A stretch of DNA of 64,000 bases from Branchipolynoe longqiensis (Eukaryota; Annelida; Polychaeta; Phyllodocida; Polynoidae): positions 13,244,462 to 13,308,461 of the forward strand of contig CM059198.1 in the NCBI GenBank assembly GCA_030323885.1. Direction: 5' to 3'. Of the stretch, positions 1-10,957 are shown piece by piece. Both the position numbers and the translations under genes were made by a program. A model generated the notes under the pieces. The model had not been told where the DNA came from, searched no databases, and was given only the letters and a program-made list of their open reading frames with translations. How positions within the stretch are numbered: the stretch's first letter is position 1; each line of letters begins with the position of its first letter.

Positions 1-200
1 ACAGTACTGTGTTGGTATAGCCATTAATCCCAAACAATAGAGGAACCTCCAGTCAACCATGGGGGTATATGCTGGTCTGTGACCCACTCATATACTTCCA
101 CTTGCCACTGGGGGAGGTCCTGTGGGGACTGTTGTACATCATTTAGATATATTTTGTGCATACTAATATATATATATGCATAAGAAATAATTCACTGTGA

Positions 201-489
201 TTATGCATCTGATGCATAATCACCACAAATATGGCTTGTCTTGCTGGTACAACATTAAGAGAAACCTACCTTAAATATCATTGTATTTGATTTATTTTAT
301 TGTTGGTTATCACATTTTTATTTCTATTCATATTATTTAAGGGAAGGCCGGTGCCGGAAGGCCTGGGGATGGGAGGCCAGTAAACTATGCTCATAAATAA
401 CACTGGAATTATGCATCTGATGCATAATCCCCATGAATATGGCATTTCTTGCTGGTACAGCAACATTAACATTAAACGTACCTTGTATA
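201..489. repeat. Direct repeat pair, about 208 bp apart
   Basis: A block beginning TTATGCATCTGATGCATAAT at 201 recurs at 409, followed in both copies by similar text (ATGGC, then CTTGCTGGTACA, then ACATTAA and a run reading ACCTT). The starting motif is itself palindromic (GCATCTGATGC). No protein is supported in either copy. This is probably part of a decayed dispersed repeat of unknown class. Confidence 0.6.
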
Positions 490-1106
490 TTAAAGTAAGG
501 TAGATGAAGCTGACCCCCGAACAACATTTGACTGAAACTAAAAACCTTTGGACTATGCAACTTTAATATTGTCCATCCACTAGCAATGGCAAATACTGAA
601 TATTTTCATATTAATTAACATTCATCGTACTATCTATGTGACATGTCAATACAACTGTAGAAAACTGAATATGTTCATGCTAATTAATATTAGCGATGCC
701 ATCCATGTGAGATGTAGGCAATCAATGAGACACCAAATAGGAACTACAGGTGAGTTCTGAATTAACACCACCAAGCCTCACAGTGTATACCTGACACATG
801 TGCTGGGTCTTATTGCATACAAAAGTGCGTTTTTGTTGTCCCTTCAACTAGGAAGGAAGTGATTTTCTCCCCCACATTCAAGCCAACTAAACTCCCCCTT
901 ACTCAGGGCCTCATCAGCCGGGTGGCTCTCGTGGCCAACGGAGCAGCCAGAAAAGCTACATCGAGATGAGGGGCTGATTCAGGCTGATCAACAAGCCAAC
1001 GTCCAACAAACACGGCGAGTGGCTGATAAAACAAGGCCACAACGTGGACATGGTCATAGCACTTAGACCCAGGGAACTTGGGCACGGCTGGTTGGCTGGT
1101 TGCTTG
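490..1106. other. No gene seen; AT-rich intergenic DNA
   Basis: No convincing coding region or structured repeat was seen, apart from a short match at about 530-566 (GGACTATGCAACTTTAAT) to the end of the AT-rich MITE family described at 53054-53411. Short open frames here have no recognisable motif. Confidence 0.5.
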
Positions 1107-1350
1107 TTGGAACTTTACGTTCTAGCAACATGTAAGGTCATATCAGGACGTGTAGCGACTTGTGACAGCACACTTTCATGGCAGCTTTATAGTGCTTCCC
1201 CACCGGGAGACCAGGCCGCCAGCACATGACTCACATTGTTAACCAGTCCTTGCTCTATCCTAATAAGGGCGAGCGCCAGGTTAGGTAGCGACAAATATCA
1301 ATTTTATAAGTCATCGGTTTGACTGGGCTGTGATTCGAACCGTGATAGGT
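1107..1350 (-). mobile_element. tRNA-derived SINE, family 1, partial
   Basis: The plus-strand text runs from TTACGTTCTAGCAACATGTAAGG through the GTCATATCAGGACG, GACTTGTGACAG and GCGACAAATATCAATTTTATAAG blocks to a diverged RNA polymerase III B-box (TTCGAACC on this strand). The same ordered blocks recur many times in this window in both orientations. The element therefore lies on the minus strand with its tRNA-like head at the right and its 3' end at the left. The head is incomplete. Confidence 0.75.
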
Positions 1351-1380
1351 AAATAAATAGATTTTTAAGGCAAAATAATA

Positions 1381-1965
1381 ACCAAAACTCACTCAAGTGC
1401 TGAGAACTCACCGGTGTGCAACATGACTGCTCGATGAGCAACATAACTCATCGATGTACACCATAATTCACCGATACAAATTTAATTCAGAGATAACCAA
1501 CTGATACAAGAAGAATTACCGATACCAACATTCATAGCTACAAATCTAACTCATTCATTCACATATAAACCAATGGCACAACTATAATTCATGCATTCAA
1601 GAAGGGTCATAGATACAAATAGAATTCACGTATAAAAAAATTAATGTCAAATACAAAGATAAATGTCTGATACCATGATGAATCTAATACAAAGTCACAT
1701 CTCTGATATAAAGACACATATCTCAGCAAAGCCACATCTCTGATACAAAGATAAATATCTTATGCTAAAATAAACCTGATACACAGGTAAATAACTGACA
1801 CAAAGGGTACACAGATAACTCACTGATGCAAATATAATTGCCGGGTACAATTATAATTCACCGATACATATATAACTCACTGATACATATATAACTCACT
1901 GATACAGATATAACTCACTGATACAAACATAACTCACATATACAAATATAAATCACGGACAGTAT
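1381..1965. repeat. Degenerate minisatellite, 19-bp unit
   Basis: A run of variants of CTCACTGATACAAATATAA. In the cleanest part (1876-1932) the motif CTCACTG recurs at 1876, 1895 and 1914, a 19-bp period. Upstream copies are more diverged, with ATCTCTGATACAAAG variants. No coding potential was seen. Confidence 0.75.
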
Positions 1966-2363
1966 ATAACTTTGTGCGTAGGTGCACGACTATTTTTCAT
2001 GGTTTCCCCCCCACCCAAATATCTCCAAAGATAAGCATTCATAATAAAAGTTACTTCAGATTATTGTATGATCGATTATTCCAATCAAGCTAATATAGAT
2101 TAGGTGGGGAAAGGTATACACTAAAACCCACCCCACTATGCAACTTTAACAAATTAACAAACAAAGCACTATGAATTTCAGGCGGAAGTTTGATGTGCAA
2201 AGTCAGTGTCAGTCTGGTCCATTCATCTATCACGTGTCGATATGTGTGTACAGTAGTAGCACGTACAGACACAGTGTTCGCTGCCACAGTTGCAGCCGTG
2301 GGACAACAAAATAATCCATAATGCAAATATATTATCTGAGCATTTGTTCGCATGTGTGCCCTA

Positions 2364-3568
2364 AAGCTGTATTCACACAGGCGAGTTAAAATGCCTCACG
2401 CAAAACCACTTGCGTAGTTCAACTCAGATTTGCCGTGTGAATGCACGGCTGAGGCGTTTTAGGGCTGAATCGATTCATATAAATCGTTTATTGTAAAGCG
2501 CTTCGCGAGGTGGTCTACAGGAACCGATCTATGTTGAAACGTTTTATCTTGCCCGTGTGAACGCATATGAAGCGATTAATGACGTCACACGCATGCGCAG
2601 TCGAGACCTTGGTTTGTTGACTTTCTGGTCGATCAAAAGCGCATATTATATAATTTAGTCTATAGCTGTATTCACACGGGGAAGTTAAATCGATTCATAT
2701 AAATCGACTTGCCTAGTTCGACTCACATTTGCCGTGTGAATGCTCGGCTGAGGTGTTTTAGGGCTGAATCGATTCATATAAATCGTTTAATGTAAAAACG
2801 CTTCGCAAGGTGGTCTACAGGAACTGATCTACGCTGAATCGTTTTATTTATGACATCACATGCATGCGCAGTCGAGGGAAACGTGACAGTCGAGACCTGA
2901 GTGTGTTGACTTTCCAGTAAATTTGCTCTATGAAACTGCTAGCTGTGCACAGATATTTTGTTCATGATTTATTTTAAGGTTTTCACTGCCCAGCAGAAGT
3001 TTTGACCGTTCCAAACCAATACGATTCAGTCCATACATATCTAGGTCGAACCCACAGTCTCGTGCCGACGTCGACGAACCCAAACTGGTGCTGATTAGTC
3101 TGGACTTGCTCATGCGCAGATATCCACTTCCGCCTTAAACCGCCCTAAGTACTGCCTGTGTGAATGCGACACACTTTGAAACTCAGCCCGTGTGAATGTG
3201 CGCCTAGATCGCTTCATATAAATCGCCTTGTGTAGATCGCCTTAGATTTTGCCCGTGTGAATACAGCTTATGAAACCACTAGCTGCGCACATATATTTTC
3301 TTCATCATTTATTTTTAGGGTTTCACTGCCCAGCAGATGTTTTGACTGTTCCAAACCAATATGATTCAGTGCTTACATATCTAGGTCGAACCCACACTCT
3401 CTCGGCCGACGTCGACGAACCCAAACTGGCACTGGTTAGTATCGACTTGCTCATGCGCTGATATCGATTTCCGGCCCAAGTACTGCCCGTGTGAATGCGC
3501 GTCTAAATCGATTCATATGATTCGCCTTGTCTAGATCGCTTTACATTTTGCCCGTGTGAATACAGCTT
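2364..3568. mobile_element. Composite TIR element, outer copy
   Basis: The left end reads AAGCTGTATTCACAC and the right end is its reverse complement, GTGTGAATACAGCTT. The inside is filled with the hallmark CGATTCATATAAATCG in several copies and orientations, and with GCCGTGTGAATG-type arms. A segment of about 200 bp (about 2928-3125 and 3268-3470, containing CACTGCCCAGCAGA and TCGAACCCACA) is present twice in direct orientation. There is no transposase, so this is a non-autonomous, fold-back-like element. The superfamily is undetermined. Confidence 0.7.
2664..3268. mobile_element. Inner copy of the same TIR element
   Basis: AGCTGTATTCACACGGG at 2664 pairs with CCCGTGTGAATACAGCT ending at 3268, inside the outer 2364-3568 element. 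Either one copy inserted into another, or an internal duplication copied the ends. The blocks GTGGTCTACAGGAAC at about 2511 and about 2810 support a duplicated internal segment of about 300 bp. Confidence 0.6.
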
Positions 3569-3736
3569 AGACTGATGCAGTACCCGTTCACTGTTCGCTT
3601 TTACGAACCCGCGTGAATGATAAAACCCAGGATTAAAATATGAAAAGCTGGCCACCAGGGGGTAATATTGGTTTATGAAAAATGCACAGTCCGAGGAAGC
3701 AATACACATTGCCACGCTTTGATATAGTGGCAATAA

Positions 3737-4053
3737 TACTTTACGTCCTGGCAACATCTAAGGTCACATCAGGATGGGTACTGACTTGTGACAGTGCATA
3801 CTCATGGTGACTTTATAGTACTGAGCCACTGAGAAATCAGGCTACTCACACCATGACCCAATATCCCGCTCATTCCCATTATCCTGCCACTGAGCGAACC
3901 AGTCGGTTGCCATATTCTTCTATTAATGCCGAGTGCCAGGCTAGGAAGCGACAAGTACCAATGTTATAAGTCATTGGTTTGACTCGACTGGGAACCAAAC
4001 TTCCGATCTCCCGCATGCGATGCCCGCACTCTACCGATTAGGCCAGCGTGAAC
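3737..4053 (-). mobile_element. tRNA-derived SINE, family 1, near full length
   Basis: One of the most complete copies. On the plus strand it reads from TTACGTCCTGGCAACATCTAAGG, through GTACTGACTTGTGACAGTG, ACTTTATAGT, CCATGACCCAATATC, CAGGCTAGGAAGCGACAAGTACC and TCATTGGTTTGACTCG, to a tRNA-like head ending CTCTACCGATTAGGCCAGCG. The head contains A-box-like and B-box-like text on the minus strand. Length is about 315 bp, normal for a SINE. Confidence 0.8.
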
Positions 4054-5522
4054 GGCAAGAAGTGGCATAAGGTTGGTTCTTGTTTGACGTCCTAGCAACA
4101 TCAAGAAATGTCATAAAGGTGGTTTATTAAAAGAGGATGGGTTAGATGGTCGGGATCCTGCCAGAGAAATGTTCGAATCACCAGAAGTTGACTGTTCACA
4201 AGCACTCAACCATACTGTCTTTCTTGAGTGTAGGGTGTTTGGGCGGTAAGAAAACCGTGGAGAGCAGCCTGACCGCACAGGTTTGAGAAGTGGTATAGCT
4301 ACTCTGGTCAGCGGTGGAAGTGACATCACACCTGGTAGACGGTGCGGCCTGAGTGCCATAGTTCTGAGGTGAAACGGTAGGTGGCATCTATGGTGGCAAC
4401 ATTACTCTGCCGTATCTTAAATTGGACATGTTACCTATAACATGGATTATCATTTTAATTGTAAAAGGATAAATTGGACTAAAAATGGCTAGTGCAATGA
4501 AAGCAGTACTTTTTGTGAAAACCCAAACACTTGGCTCTATTAGAACCGACCTATGTGACTTAGATGCTGGTGCACTCATTAAGCATTGATTGCAACTTGG
4601 TGCCCTTGTGTTATGCTGGTCCGTTTCAAAATAGGTAAAGAAGGCGTGTCATGTCCCCCGTTTCAGTTTGCCCGCCAAAATTAAGTGTGCGTGTTTTTAC
4701 CTCAAATCTCCAATATTAACTCAGGATGGCCGAACAACTTGAGCACCTGCCTCCCGTGTGTGTAGGTTGGGGGAATCGAATGTCCACATTCCAATGCCGT
4801 AACAATGTATACTTGTTGCTGCATAGAGTGGGGTTCGGCATTACAACGATAGGGAAAGGAGCAGTAGAATGAGGGCGACCAATTGTCCGCCAATGAAATG
4901 TCCTCCGATTACGCAATTGCAGCTAAAAGAGAATTAATTGTCAATCGATGGGGGTTGTCACAAATGACATCAGATGCTGGCGTGAATATTTAAATGAGAC
5001 CTAAATCATAAGAACAGAAGTCGAAATCTATACTATGTACTGTGCATTGGTGATGTGCTTGTAGCCAATGCCGGCATGGTGGGATATGGAAATTCAAACA
5101 GTTTGTACGTCAGATAAACAGATCCAACTGCTGAAATTGACACAAGACCTGTCAGAAAAGTCCACACTGCAAACCCAGGCTTGCAATCCATTCACCCGGT
5201 CACACAATATAAAACAACAAGTACTAAGTTAAGGACCCACACAGTATGGCAATAAAATAAACATCACAATATATCCCCCCCCCCAAAAAAAAAACCCACA
5301 ACCAAATGACATCCACTGCCCTGATCTACTTAACTATTTATCCTCTGTAGCCATCATACCTTATCACTAGATACCAGTGTATCTCTTGTGATTATAGCCA
5401 CTGACTTACATGTTTACTATGTATATATAGGATACTGCTGGGGTATTAAACTCGAACAACCATCTAATATTGATATCCTATGACACTAGTGTTGCGACAT
5501 TGATGAGGAACTTGTATGTATC
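4054..5522. other. No gene; short decayed repeats
   Basis: About 4430-4612 resembles the AT-rich MITE family in reverse (TTAGATGCTGGTGCACTCATTAAG against the 53054-53411 copy). A short C-run followed by an A-run lies at about 5275-5293. The open frames at 4111-4387 carry no family motif and overlap one another on the same strand in different frames, so none is called. Confidence 0.45.
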
Positions 5523-5524
5523 TA

Positions 5525-5699
5525 CAGTAAAACCTCTCTAAATCGACCGACCATAGGACCGACATTAAGTGGTCCATCTAGGGAGGTGGTCGGTTTAAAG
5601 AGGGAGAATATCCTTACAATGGCATTGTTGGGACCCAAATAAAGCGATCGATATCGGGGAGTGGTCGATCTGTGGAGGGATCGGTATAGAGGTTTTACT
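5525..5699. mobile_element. Short MITE with CAGTAAAACCTC ends
   Basis: A compact element of about 175 bp. The left end is TA|CAGTAAAACCTCTCTAAATC and the right end is GGTATAGAGGTTTTACTA. Inside are repeated GACCG and GGTCGGTT motifs that can pair. CAGT ends next to TA are typical of Tc1/mariner-pogo (Tigger) derivatives. There is no coding content. Confidence 0.7.
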
Positions 5700-5799
5700 A
5701 GTTTAGGAATGCATTGTGTTATATGCAGCAAATTGTGTATTTAACAGCTATTGGTAGCTCACATTAATACATAGATCATCACTATGTCTAGGAAACCAA

Positions 5800-5990
5800 G
5801 CCGTCGACACCATGACCCGATATCCCACTCAGTCGTGATACTCATCTAATCAACCCTTACCCTATCCTACTACCCAGTAGTCCCAAGTGCCAGGCAATGC
5901 AGCGACAATTTCGGAAGTAATTGATTTCCCTCGGCCTGGATCAAACTGCCAACCTTGCACACGGCGCATCCTGCCGTCACTTATTAGACA
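5800..5990 (-). mobile_element. SINE family 1 fragment
   Basis: Contains CACCATGACCCGATATCCCACTCAG, the CCCTTACCCTATCC block and a diverged AGTGCCAGGC-AGCGACA block in the same order as the full copies, followed by a mutated tRNA-like part (CGGCCTGGATCAAACTGCC). The 3' end is missing. Confidence 0.65.
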
Positions 5991-6521
5991 TGCACATTGA
6001 CACTTGCTATTTCACTCGGCTCCCAATTATGTAGAACATGTAGACTTGCACGAGCAGCAGACCAGTGCACCGGCACTGACAAAAGAAGTTGTCCACTGAA
6101 GGTTAAAACAACTAAACGTCATCTGCAAAATCTGTTCAAATGTACTGCATTTGATCTCTCTCGGAAACACTGTAATTATCATTATTGTTACTATGGTTAC
6201 TGTGGTAGATGCACTAGTTCACTGCCTCTCAAATATCACCGGTATCTTGTGCATGGCACCTCCCACACACAGCAGGCGGTTGGTTCCCTTGTTGTCAACG
6301 TGCAGTGGAAACCAATCTGACCATGTTAACCACCCCACCCCCACCCCCACCCAGTAGTGGCATTGATTCTATTTATAGCTCACCGGCATCTCACATTGCA
6401 CAGCGCAATTGGCCGGTATTGAATTGATTCATATCCTCATCCATTGCGGAGTACTGCATTGAATGATGTGCAGTGAGCATGTGCCTCATCGCGTGTTCAC
6501 TGTGGATAGGAATACCAGTCT
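5991..6521. other. No gene seen
   Basis: An open frame of 107 codons (5997-6320) has a cysteine-rich but non-family composition and no splice or domain evidence, so it is not called. A short run of CACCC/CCCCA triplets lies at about 6329-6352. Confidence 0.4.
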
Positions 6522-6843
6522 GTATTTAGAATGTAAGCAGAAGTTATCTTCTGTATTCAGTTGGTAAATTTGTAATAAGTTTGAGTGTTCAGTTGCAGTT
6601 AGGCAAGCGGTATATAAATGTTGGTTTGTTAGGAAAATTCTAGTGTAACTCTAATGTAGCTAGTTATGTGAGTTTATGATATAATTCATAAACTCACATA
6701 ACTAGCTACATTAGAGTTACAATAGAATTTTCCTAACAAACCAACATTTATATACCGCTTGCCTAACTGCAACTGAACATTCAAACTTATTACAAATTTA
6801 CCAACTGAATACAGAAGATAACTTCTGCTTACATTCTAAATAC
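6522..6843. repeat. Near-perfect 322-bp palindrome
   Basis: The left arm starts GTATTTAGAATGTAAGCAGA at 6522. The right arm ends with its reverse complement at 6843, finishing ATTCTAAATAC. Arms are about 155 bp with only a few mismatches, and the loop is about 10 bp around 6682 (GATATAATTC). No reading frame spans it. It could be a fold-back MITE or a snap-back inverted duplication. The near identity of the arms suggests either recent formation or arm-to-arm correction. Confidence 0.9.
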
Positions 6844-7080
6844 TATGTAGATGCTCGCATTGATCTGACTAATATTGATCTGGTTATATGACACTACTGA
6901 ACCATATTGTTATGGAACTTTTGGGTTTCAGAATTTCATTGTGTTACATGGTGCAAATTGTCTATTCAACAGGTATTGTACACCTTATTCTATATACCTT
7001 TTGTGTAAATAATCCTGAATTGAAAAATGGCTGGAAGACCAGTGCTTCGGCACTGACAAAAGACTTATTCAGCATAATAA

Positions 7081-7117
7081 ACATATTTATAAAAAAATAA
7101 AAAAAAAAAAAAAAAAA
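7081..7117. repeat. A-rich tract
   Basis: An A-run with a few T interruptions, immediately followed by CTTGTGGTGAG. It could be the poly(A) remnant of a retrotransposed sequence, but no source body is recognisable to its left. Confidence 0.7.
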
Positions 7118-7139
7118 ACTTGTGGTGAGTTGCACTCCC

Positions 7140-7240
7140 CTCCCCAGGTGAAATGCCACTTACACAGGTACATGTGGGTAGAGTGGTGGCATCAGGGAGC
7201 CTAGATCTAATGGCACTGGTTCCGATACTTGCTGCGGAAT
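7140..7240 (+). mobile_element. tRNA-derived SINE, family 2, partial
   Basis: Shares the AAATGCCACTTACACAGGTA leader and the CATCAGGGAGCCTAGAT block with the better copy at 8885-9060. The tRNA-like part after CTAATGG is diverged. Confidence 0.5.
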
Positions 7241-7287
7241 GGACCAAGCGGTTGTATCGGTAAGCACATGCCTGCCCAGATGGAAGA
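7230..7287 (+). mobile_element. SINE family 1 head, left part
   Basis: The tRNA-like head (GACCAAGCGGTTGTATCGGTAAGC, then GCCCAGATGGAAGATCA) stops abruptly at a TIR element. The rest of the SINE resumes at 8017 with GGGTTTGAATTTCGGC, the B-box region. The two halves form one SINE split by the insertion. Confidence 0.65.
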
Positions 7288-8016
7288 TCAGGGGCCGTAT
7301 ACACCAATCGGTGTTAGGGCCGTAACCGTGGTTTGGCTAGCTCCACATGGCTAACTGTGGAAAATCTGTATGCATCAACAGGTGCCAGCGCTAACCGCCA
7401 ACCATAGCCTCGGCTAAGCTACACCACTTTCAAATCAGGTTTAACTGCTAGCCTGGGCAGTTAGTGTGTGTGTATGGGTGTCAATCTATTCAATGCTATC
7501 ATATTTAACAGAATTACATACTCAATAAGTGAAATTTGATCAAATTAACCCTAAATGCGAAGCGATATTAATGCATTGGCAGCGTTATTCATATTGTCGA
7601 ATCAACGAATGCAAAGTAAACAAATCGCACCCGCCGCATCGACATCGATATCCATACTGTCGAACATCAACTAAACATAACCGCCACCGTATCGGCGGCA
7701 ATATATTAGGCCCAAACCTATTCAATGCTGTCATATTTAACACAATTACATACGCTATAAGTAAAATTTGATCAATTTAACCCTAAATTTGAACCAATAT
7801 TAATGCCGCCACCGCATCGGCGGCGTTATTCATATTGTCGAATCGAGGGAATTCCCAAATCTATAAATAATTTCACGGTTAGCTATCCGCCCCAGCTAGT
7901 ACATTGGTGCATACCACTTGACACATTTCTCCAACCCGCCGCTACCCGGAGCTTGCTACCCCAGAGTTAGTGCCTAACTCTGGCTAAGCCTATCACCGAT
8001 TGGTGCATACGGCCCC
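7288..8016. mobile_element. TIR element inserted in a SINE
   Basis: Ends are CAGGGGCCGTATACACCAAT on the left and, inverted, ATTGGTGCATACGGCCCCTG on the right, about 25 bp each. Inside, a block containing TTTGATCAA, TTAACCCTAAAT and GGCGTTATTCATATTGTCG occurs twice in direct orientation (about 7487-7610 and 7717-7845), together with repeated CCGCCACCGCATCGGCGGC motifs. There is no transposase. The insertion splits the tRNA-related head of a family-1 SINE. Confidence 0.75.
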
Positions 8017-8192
8017 TGGGGTTTGAATTTCGGCTGAGTCAAACGAATGACTTACAAAAGCTAGACTAGTAGTTACCTAGCCTGTCGCTCAGCATTACTA
8101 GGATAGGGCTGGGACTGGTTAGCTCAGATTTGGGTAATGTGACTCAGTAGGATATCAGGTCATGGTGCCAGCGACCTGGTGTAAAATTTTCC
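8017..8192 (+). mobile_element. SINE family 1, right part
   Basis: Continues the SINE interrupted at 7287: B-box-like GGGTTTGAATTTCGGC, then GAGTCAAACGAATGACTTA, TACCTAGCCTGTCGCTCAGC, AGGATAGGGCTGGGACTGG, and GATATCAGGTCATGGTGCC, in the same order as the full copy at 11268-11570. The last ~80 bp of the element is absent. Confidence 0.7.
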
Positions 8193-8629
8193 GATCTAAT
8201 GGCATGAGGATATATGTGAATACTACTATAATAAATTGCAACTTGTCTATATAATGGTAAATGGTAATATATAAAATCCAACGGCATATGAGGGATATGT
8301 GGAATTGGTAAACTATTACTCATTAGGTATAGAAATTGTATAGTAAAATAGTCTTTGGAGGAGTGTCACTTCTTAGAATAGTCTTTGGAGGAGTCACCTC
8401 ACATACCCCCTCCCCCATGGTGTTATTTATGGATCATTGGCCACTACAAGGCACTGTAGCCAGCATAACAAGGCCTTGGATACAACAGATTGAACTCTGA
8501 TTGGTGGATCAACCCATGTGACCACTGCCATCTTGGATTCTAGAAACCTATATAAGATAATAAATCAAGGAGTCTCACTCTCCTTCTTTCACTCTTATGG
8601 TACCAGAAGAAATACCACATACACAGGTA

Positions 8630-8710
8630 TTCATGATTAACGTACTTTTTAATGGTTAGGACATTCAAACCTGGAATGACAGAAATATGGGTTCAAGTTC
8701 CACTCCAGGC
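8630..8710 (+). mobile_element. tRNA-derived SINE, family 2, fragment
   Basis: ACACAGGTATTCATGATTA, then an A-box-like TAATGGTTAGGAC and a B-box-like GGGTTCAAGTTCCACTCC. It is diverged and short. Confidence 0.55.
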
Positions 8711-8884
8711 ATTATGTTCCCTTTTGCTTGACAGTTGTCCCATTGCCATGATTATGTACAACTAATCCATGTACTCTGTTGCACCTGAGTATGTGATTGA
8801 AATGCGCTACTTGGACCGTTGTGATTAAAGGTATAAGAAATCCAGTGAGACTAGTGTAGTGAGGTGCATCGACCTCCGCAAATG

Positions 8885-9060
8885 AAATGCCTCATACACA
8901 GGTATGCATAGTTAGATTGATTCCACCAGGGAGCCTAGATAGGCTATTGGTTAGGACACTCACTCCAGAATGTCAGAAATGTTGGTTCGAGTCCCACTCT
9001 AGTATGATGTCATCATTTGTTTGCAAGCTATCCCGACAACACTGGTCCCATGACCTGGAT
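8885..9060 (+). mobile_element. tRNA-derived SINE, family 2
   Basis: Leader AATGCCTCATACACAGGTA, then GGGAGCCTAGATAGGCTATTGGTTAGGACACTCACT (A-box region) and GTTGGTTCGAGTCCCACTC (B-box), followed by a unique tail. Related copies lie at 8630, 7140, 25335-25445 (minus) and 33775-33870 (minus). The tRNA likeness is to a Glu/Asp-type head, which is an inference. It lacks a normal acceptor stem and so is not a functional tRNA gene. Confidence 0.65.
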
Positions 9061-9742
9061 TTTGAATGTGATAAGTACTGTGGGGTGTGGAATATTCCTT
9101 CTCTATTTAATGGATGTGCGCTACCTGGAGATTGGTAATGCCTTTTTACTTAAATGCATTGGGTGTCAGTATCCATTGATATGCAGCCACATTCTACCTG
9201 AATGCATACATTGTGTGGCATCGCACAAGCAATTTGTTCCTGTAAATAACACCCGAGACCGTTTGACCAATGTAAAACGTAAATAAGAATATCCTAAGAG
9301 TTCCTAAGAATATCTGCCCTATAATCCGGTGTAATTCTAGCTACGTTCTTATGAGTTAAATGTTGCTATTATTTGACACACATTTAACGCATTTAAAATT
9401 GCATCAAGTGTACCGTCGTTTGACATAATTACTTCAGGCTTTCATGTAAATACAATGTAAACAGTATAAATGAGTGCCATGCATTTTCTTTCATGCTAAC
9501 TTGTCCTCATGAATCTAGCCTTTACTGCCGACGCGGCATTAAACCATGGTCAGTGAGTCCATCAATCAATCAATTAATCATCAATATAACTGTTAATAGG
9601 AGACTCGGGTTTCCAAGCGTAAAAGGGGCAGTAAATTGCATCCACGTCCCCAGTATAGATGGGAGGGTGGGAGGGTGGAAGGGTTGATTGCCTTGATGGG
9701 TGACCTTTGTGCTATGTCAGCTTGTGGAGTCGCTCCCCTGGT
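9061..9742. other. No gene; LINE 3' relic
   Basis: At about 9505-9583 the text GAATCTAGCCTTTACTGCCG, then ACGCGGCATTAAA and a CATCAATCAATCAAT tail match the 3' end of the RNase H LINE at 29087-30678 and 58506-58872. Otherwise no supported feature. Confidence 0.5.
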
Positions 9743-9926
9743 GCTGTCACATTACGATGCTTCTCGCCGGTGCGCCGCCAACGCGCAAACAAGTCGAGAA
9801 AAGTCAAACTTTTCGGCACGGTGGGAAAAAGTTTGACGTCAGCGCAACGTGTTGGTAGCGTGCGGCCGACGTTGTGGTAACGTATATCGACGCGTGAGAA
9901 AAAAAAAGAAAAAAATTTGGCGCACC

Positions 9927-9972
9927 ATCCTGATATGACCTTAGATGTTGCTAGGATGTAAAACAACAATGC
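9927..9972 (+). mobile_element. SINE family 1, 3' end only
   Basis: CCATCCTGATATGACCTTAG followed by ATGTTGCTAGGATGTAAAACAACAA is the terminal ~45 bp of SINE family 1 in plus orientation, embedded in the outer GC-rich element. Confidence 0.7.
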
Positions 9973-10140
9973 AACAGTTTGGCGCAATGTGTGGAAACGA
10001 CCCTCACGCGCTTGCGGCGTGTGCCTACCGTTCGCATTACGTTATTCCAGCGCATCCAACGGATCTCGACGTGCGCCTAACGTCCCCGTAACGGTTGCGA
10101 CCCTCGCTGTCACTCAAAGTGTACCGACGCGCAGCCTTAA

Positions 10141-10957
10141 GGCCCTGTCACATTACGACGCTTCTGCCGGCGCGCCGGCAACGCGCAAAATATTTGCAAC
10201 CCGTCGAGAAACGTCGAACTTTTCGGCGCTTTGGGAGAAAGTTTGACGCGGCGCAGCGTGTTAGTGGCGTGTTGGAGGCGCGTTATTGGGCGTTATTGGG
10301 CGTTATTGGCGCGTTAGTAGCGTGTTATTGGCGCGTTGTCGGCGCCCTGGTGGCGCGCTATCGGCGCGTTTACAGCGTGGAGGGAGCGCGTTGGTATCGT
10401 GTTAGTATTGCGTCAACCCGTACATACCCGCCAGCAACACGTTAGGACGCGCCCGCAGCGCGTCCACAGCGCGCGGCCAACGCATCCAGGCGCGCCGGCA
10501 ACACGTCCAACGCGCCGAGAAACGCTGGAGCAACGCCAATGGCATGCCCACAACACGTCGATGGGACGTTCCCGACGCGCCGACGGAACGCTCCCAATTT
10601 TGGGGAAAAAGAGCCAACGTTAACCAACATTGATCAACGTCCTGCCAGCGTTCCGCCGGCGCGCCGCCAACGCGTGTCGACGTGTTGCTAACGCGTTCGT
10701 AACGCGCCCTCCAACCCGTTGGCGCGCGTCGCCGCGCGTCCAAAGTTTTGTGCATGCACAAAACCTCGACGCGCCCCGACGCGCGCCGACGTGTCCATTC
10801 ACACGTTGCTATGTACCGACGCGCCGGTAACGCGCCGGTAACGCGCCGGCAACGCGGCGGTAACGAACCGGACGTGTACCGACGTGTTGAACAAAAACCC
10901 AACCCGTCGGCACGCGTCGAAGCGCGCTGGGGAGAAACGTCGTAGTGTGACAGGGCC
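10141..10957. mobile_element. GC-rich fold-back element, inner copy, TTAA target
   Basis: Starts GGCCCTGTCACATTACGACG and ends with its inverse, CGTCGTAGTGTGACAGGGCC. It is bracketed by TTAA at 10137-10140 and again at 10958-10961, a four-base target duplication as in piggyBac-type transposition. The left half carries tandem GGGCGTTATT units and the right half carries AACGCGCCGGT units. A perfect 18-bp palindrome TTTTGTGCATGCACAAAA lies at about 10745-10762. There is no transposase, so it is non-autonomous. Confidence 0.85.

Noticed and set aside
5997..6320. 107-codon cysteine-containing open frame
   Set aside because: No cysteine spacing of a known domain, no start context or splice evidence.
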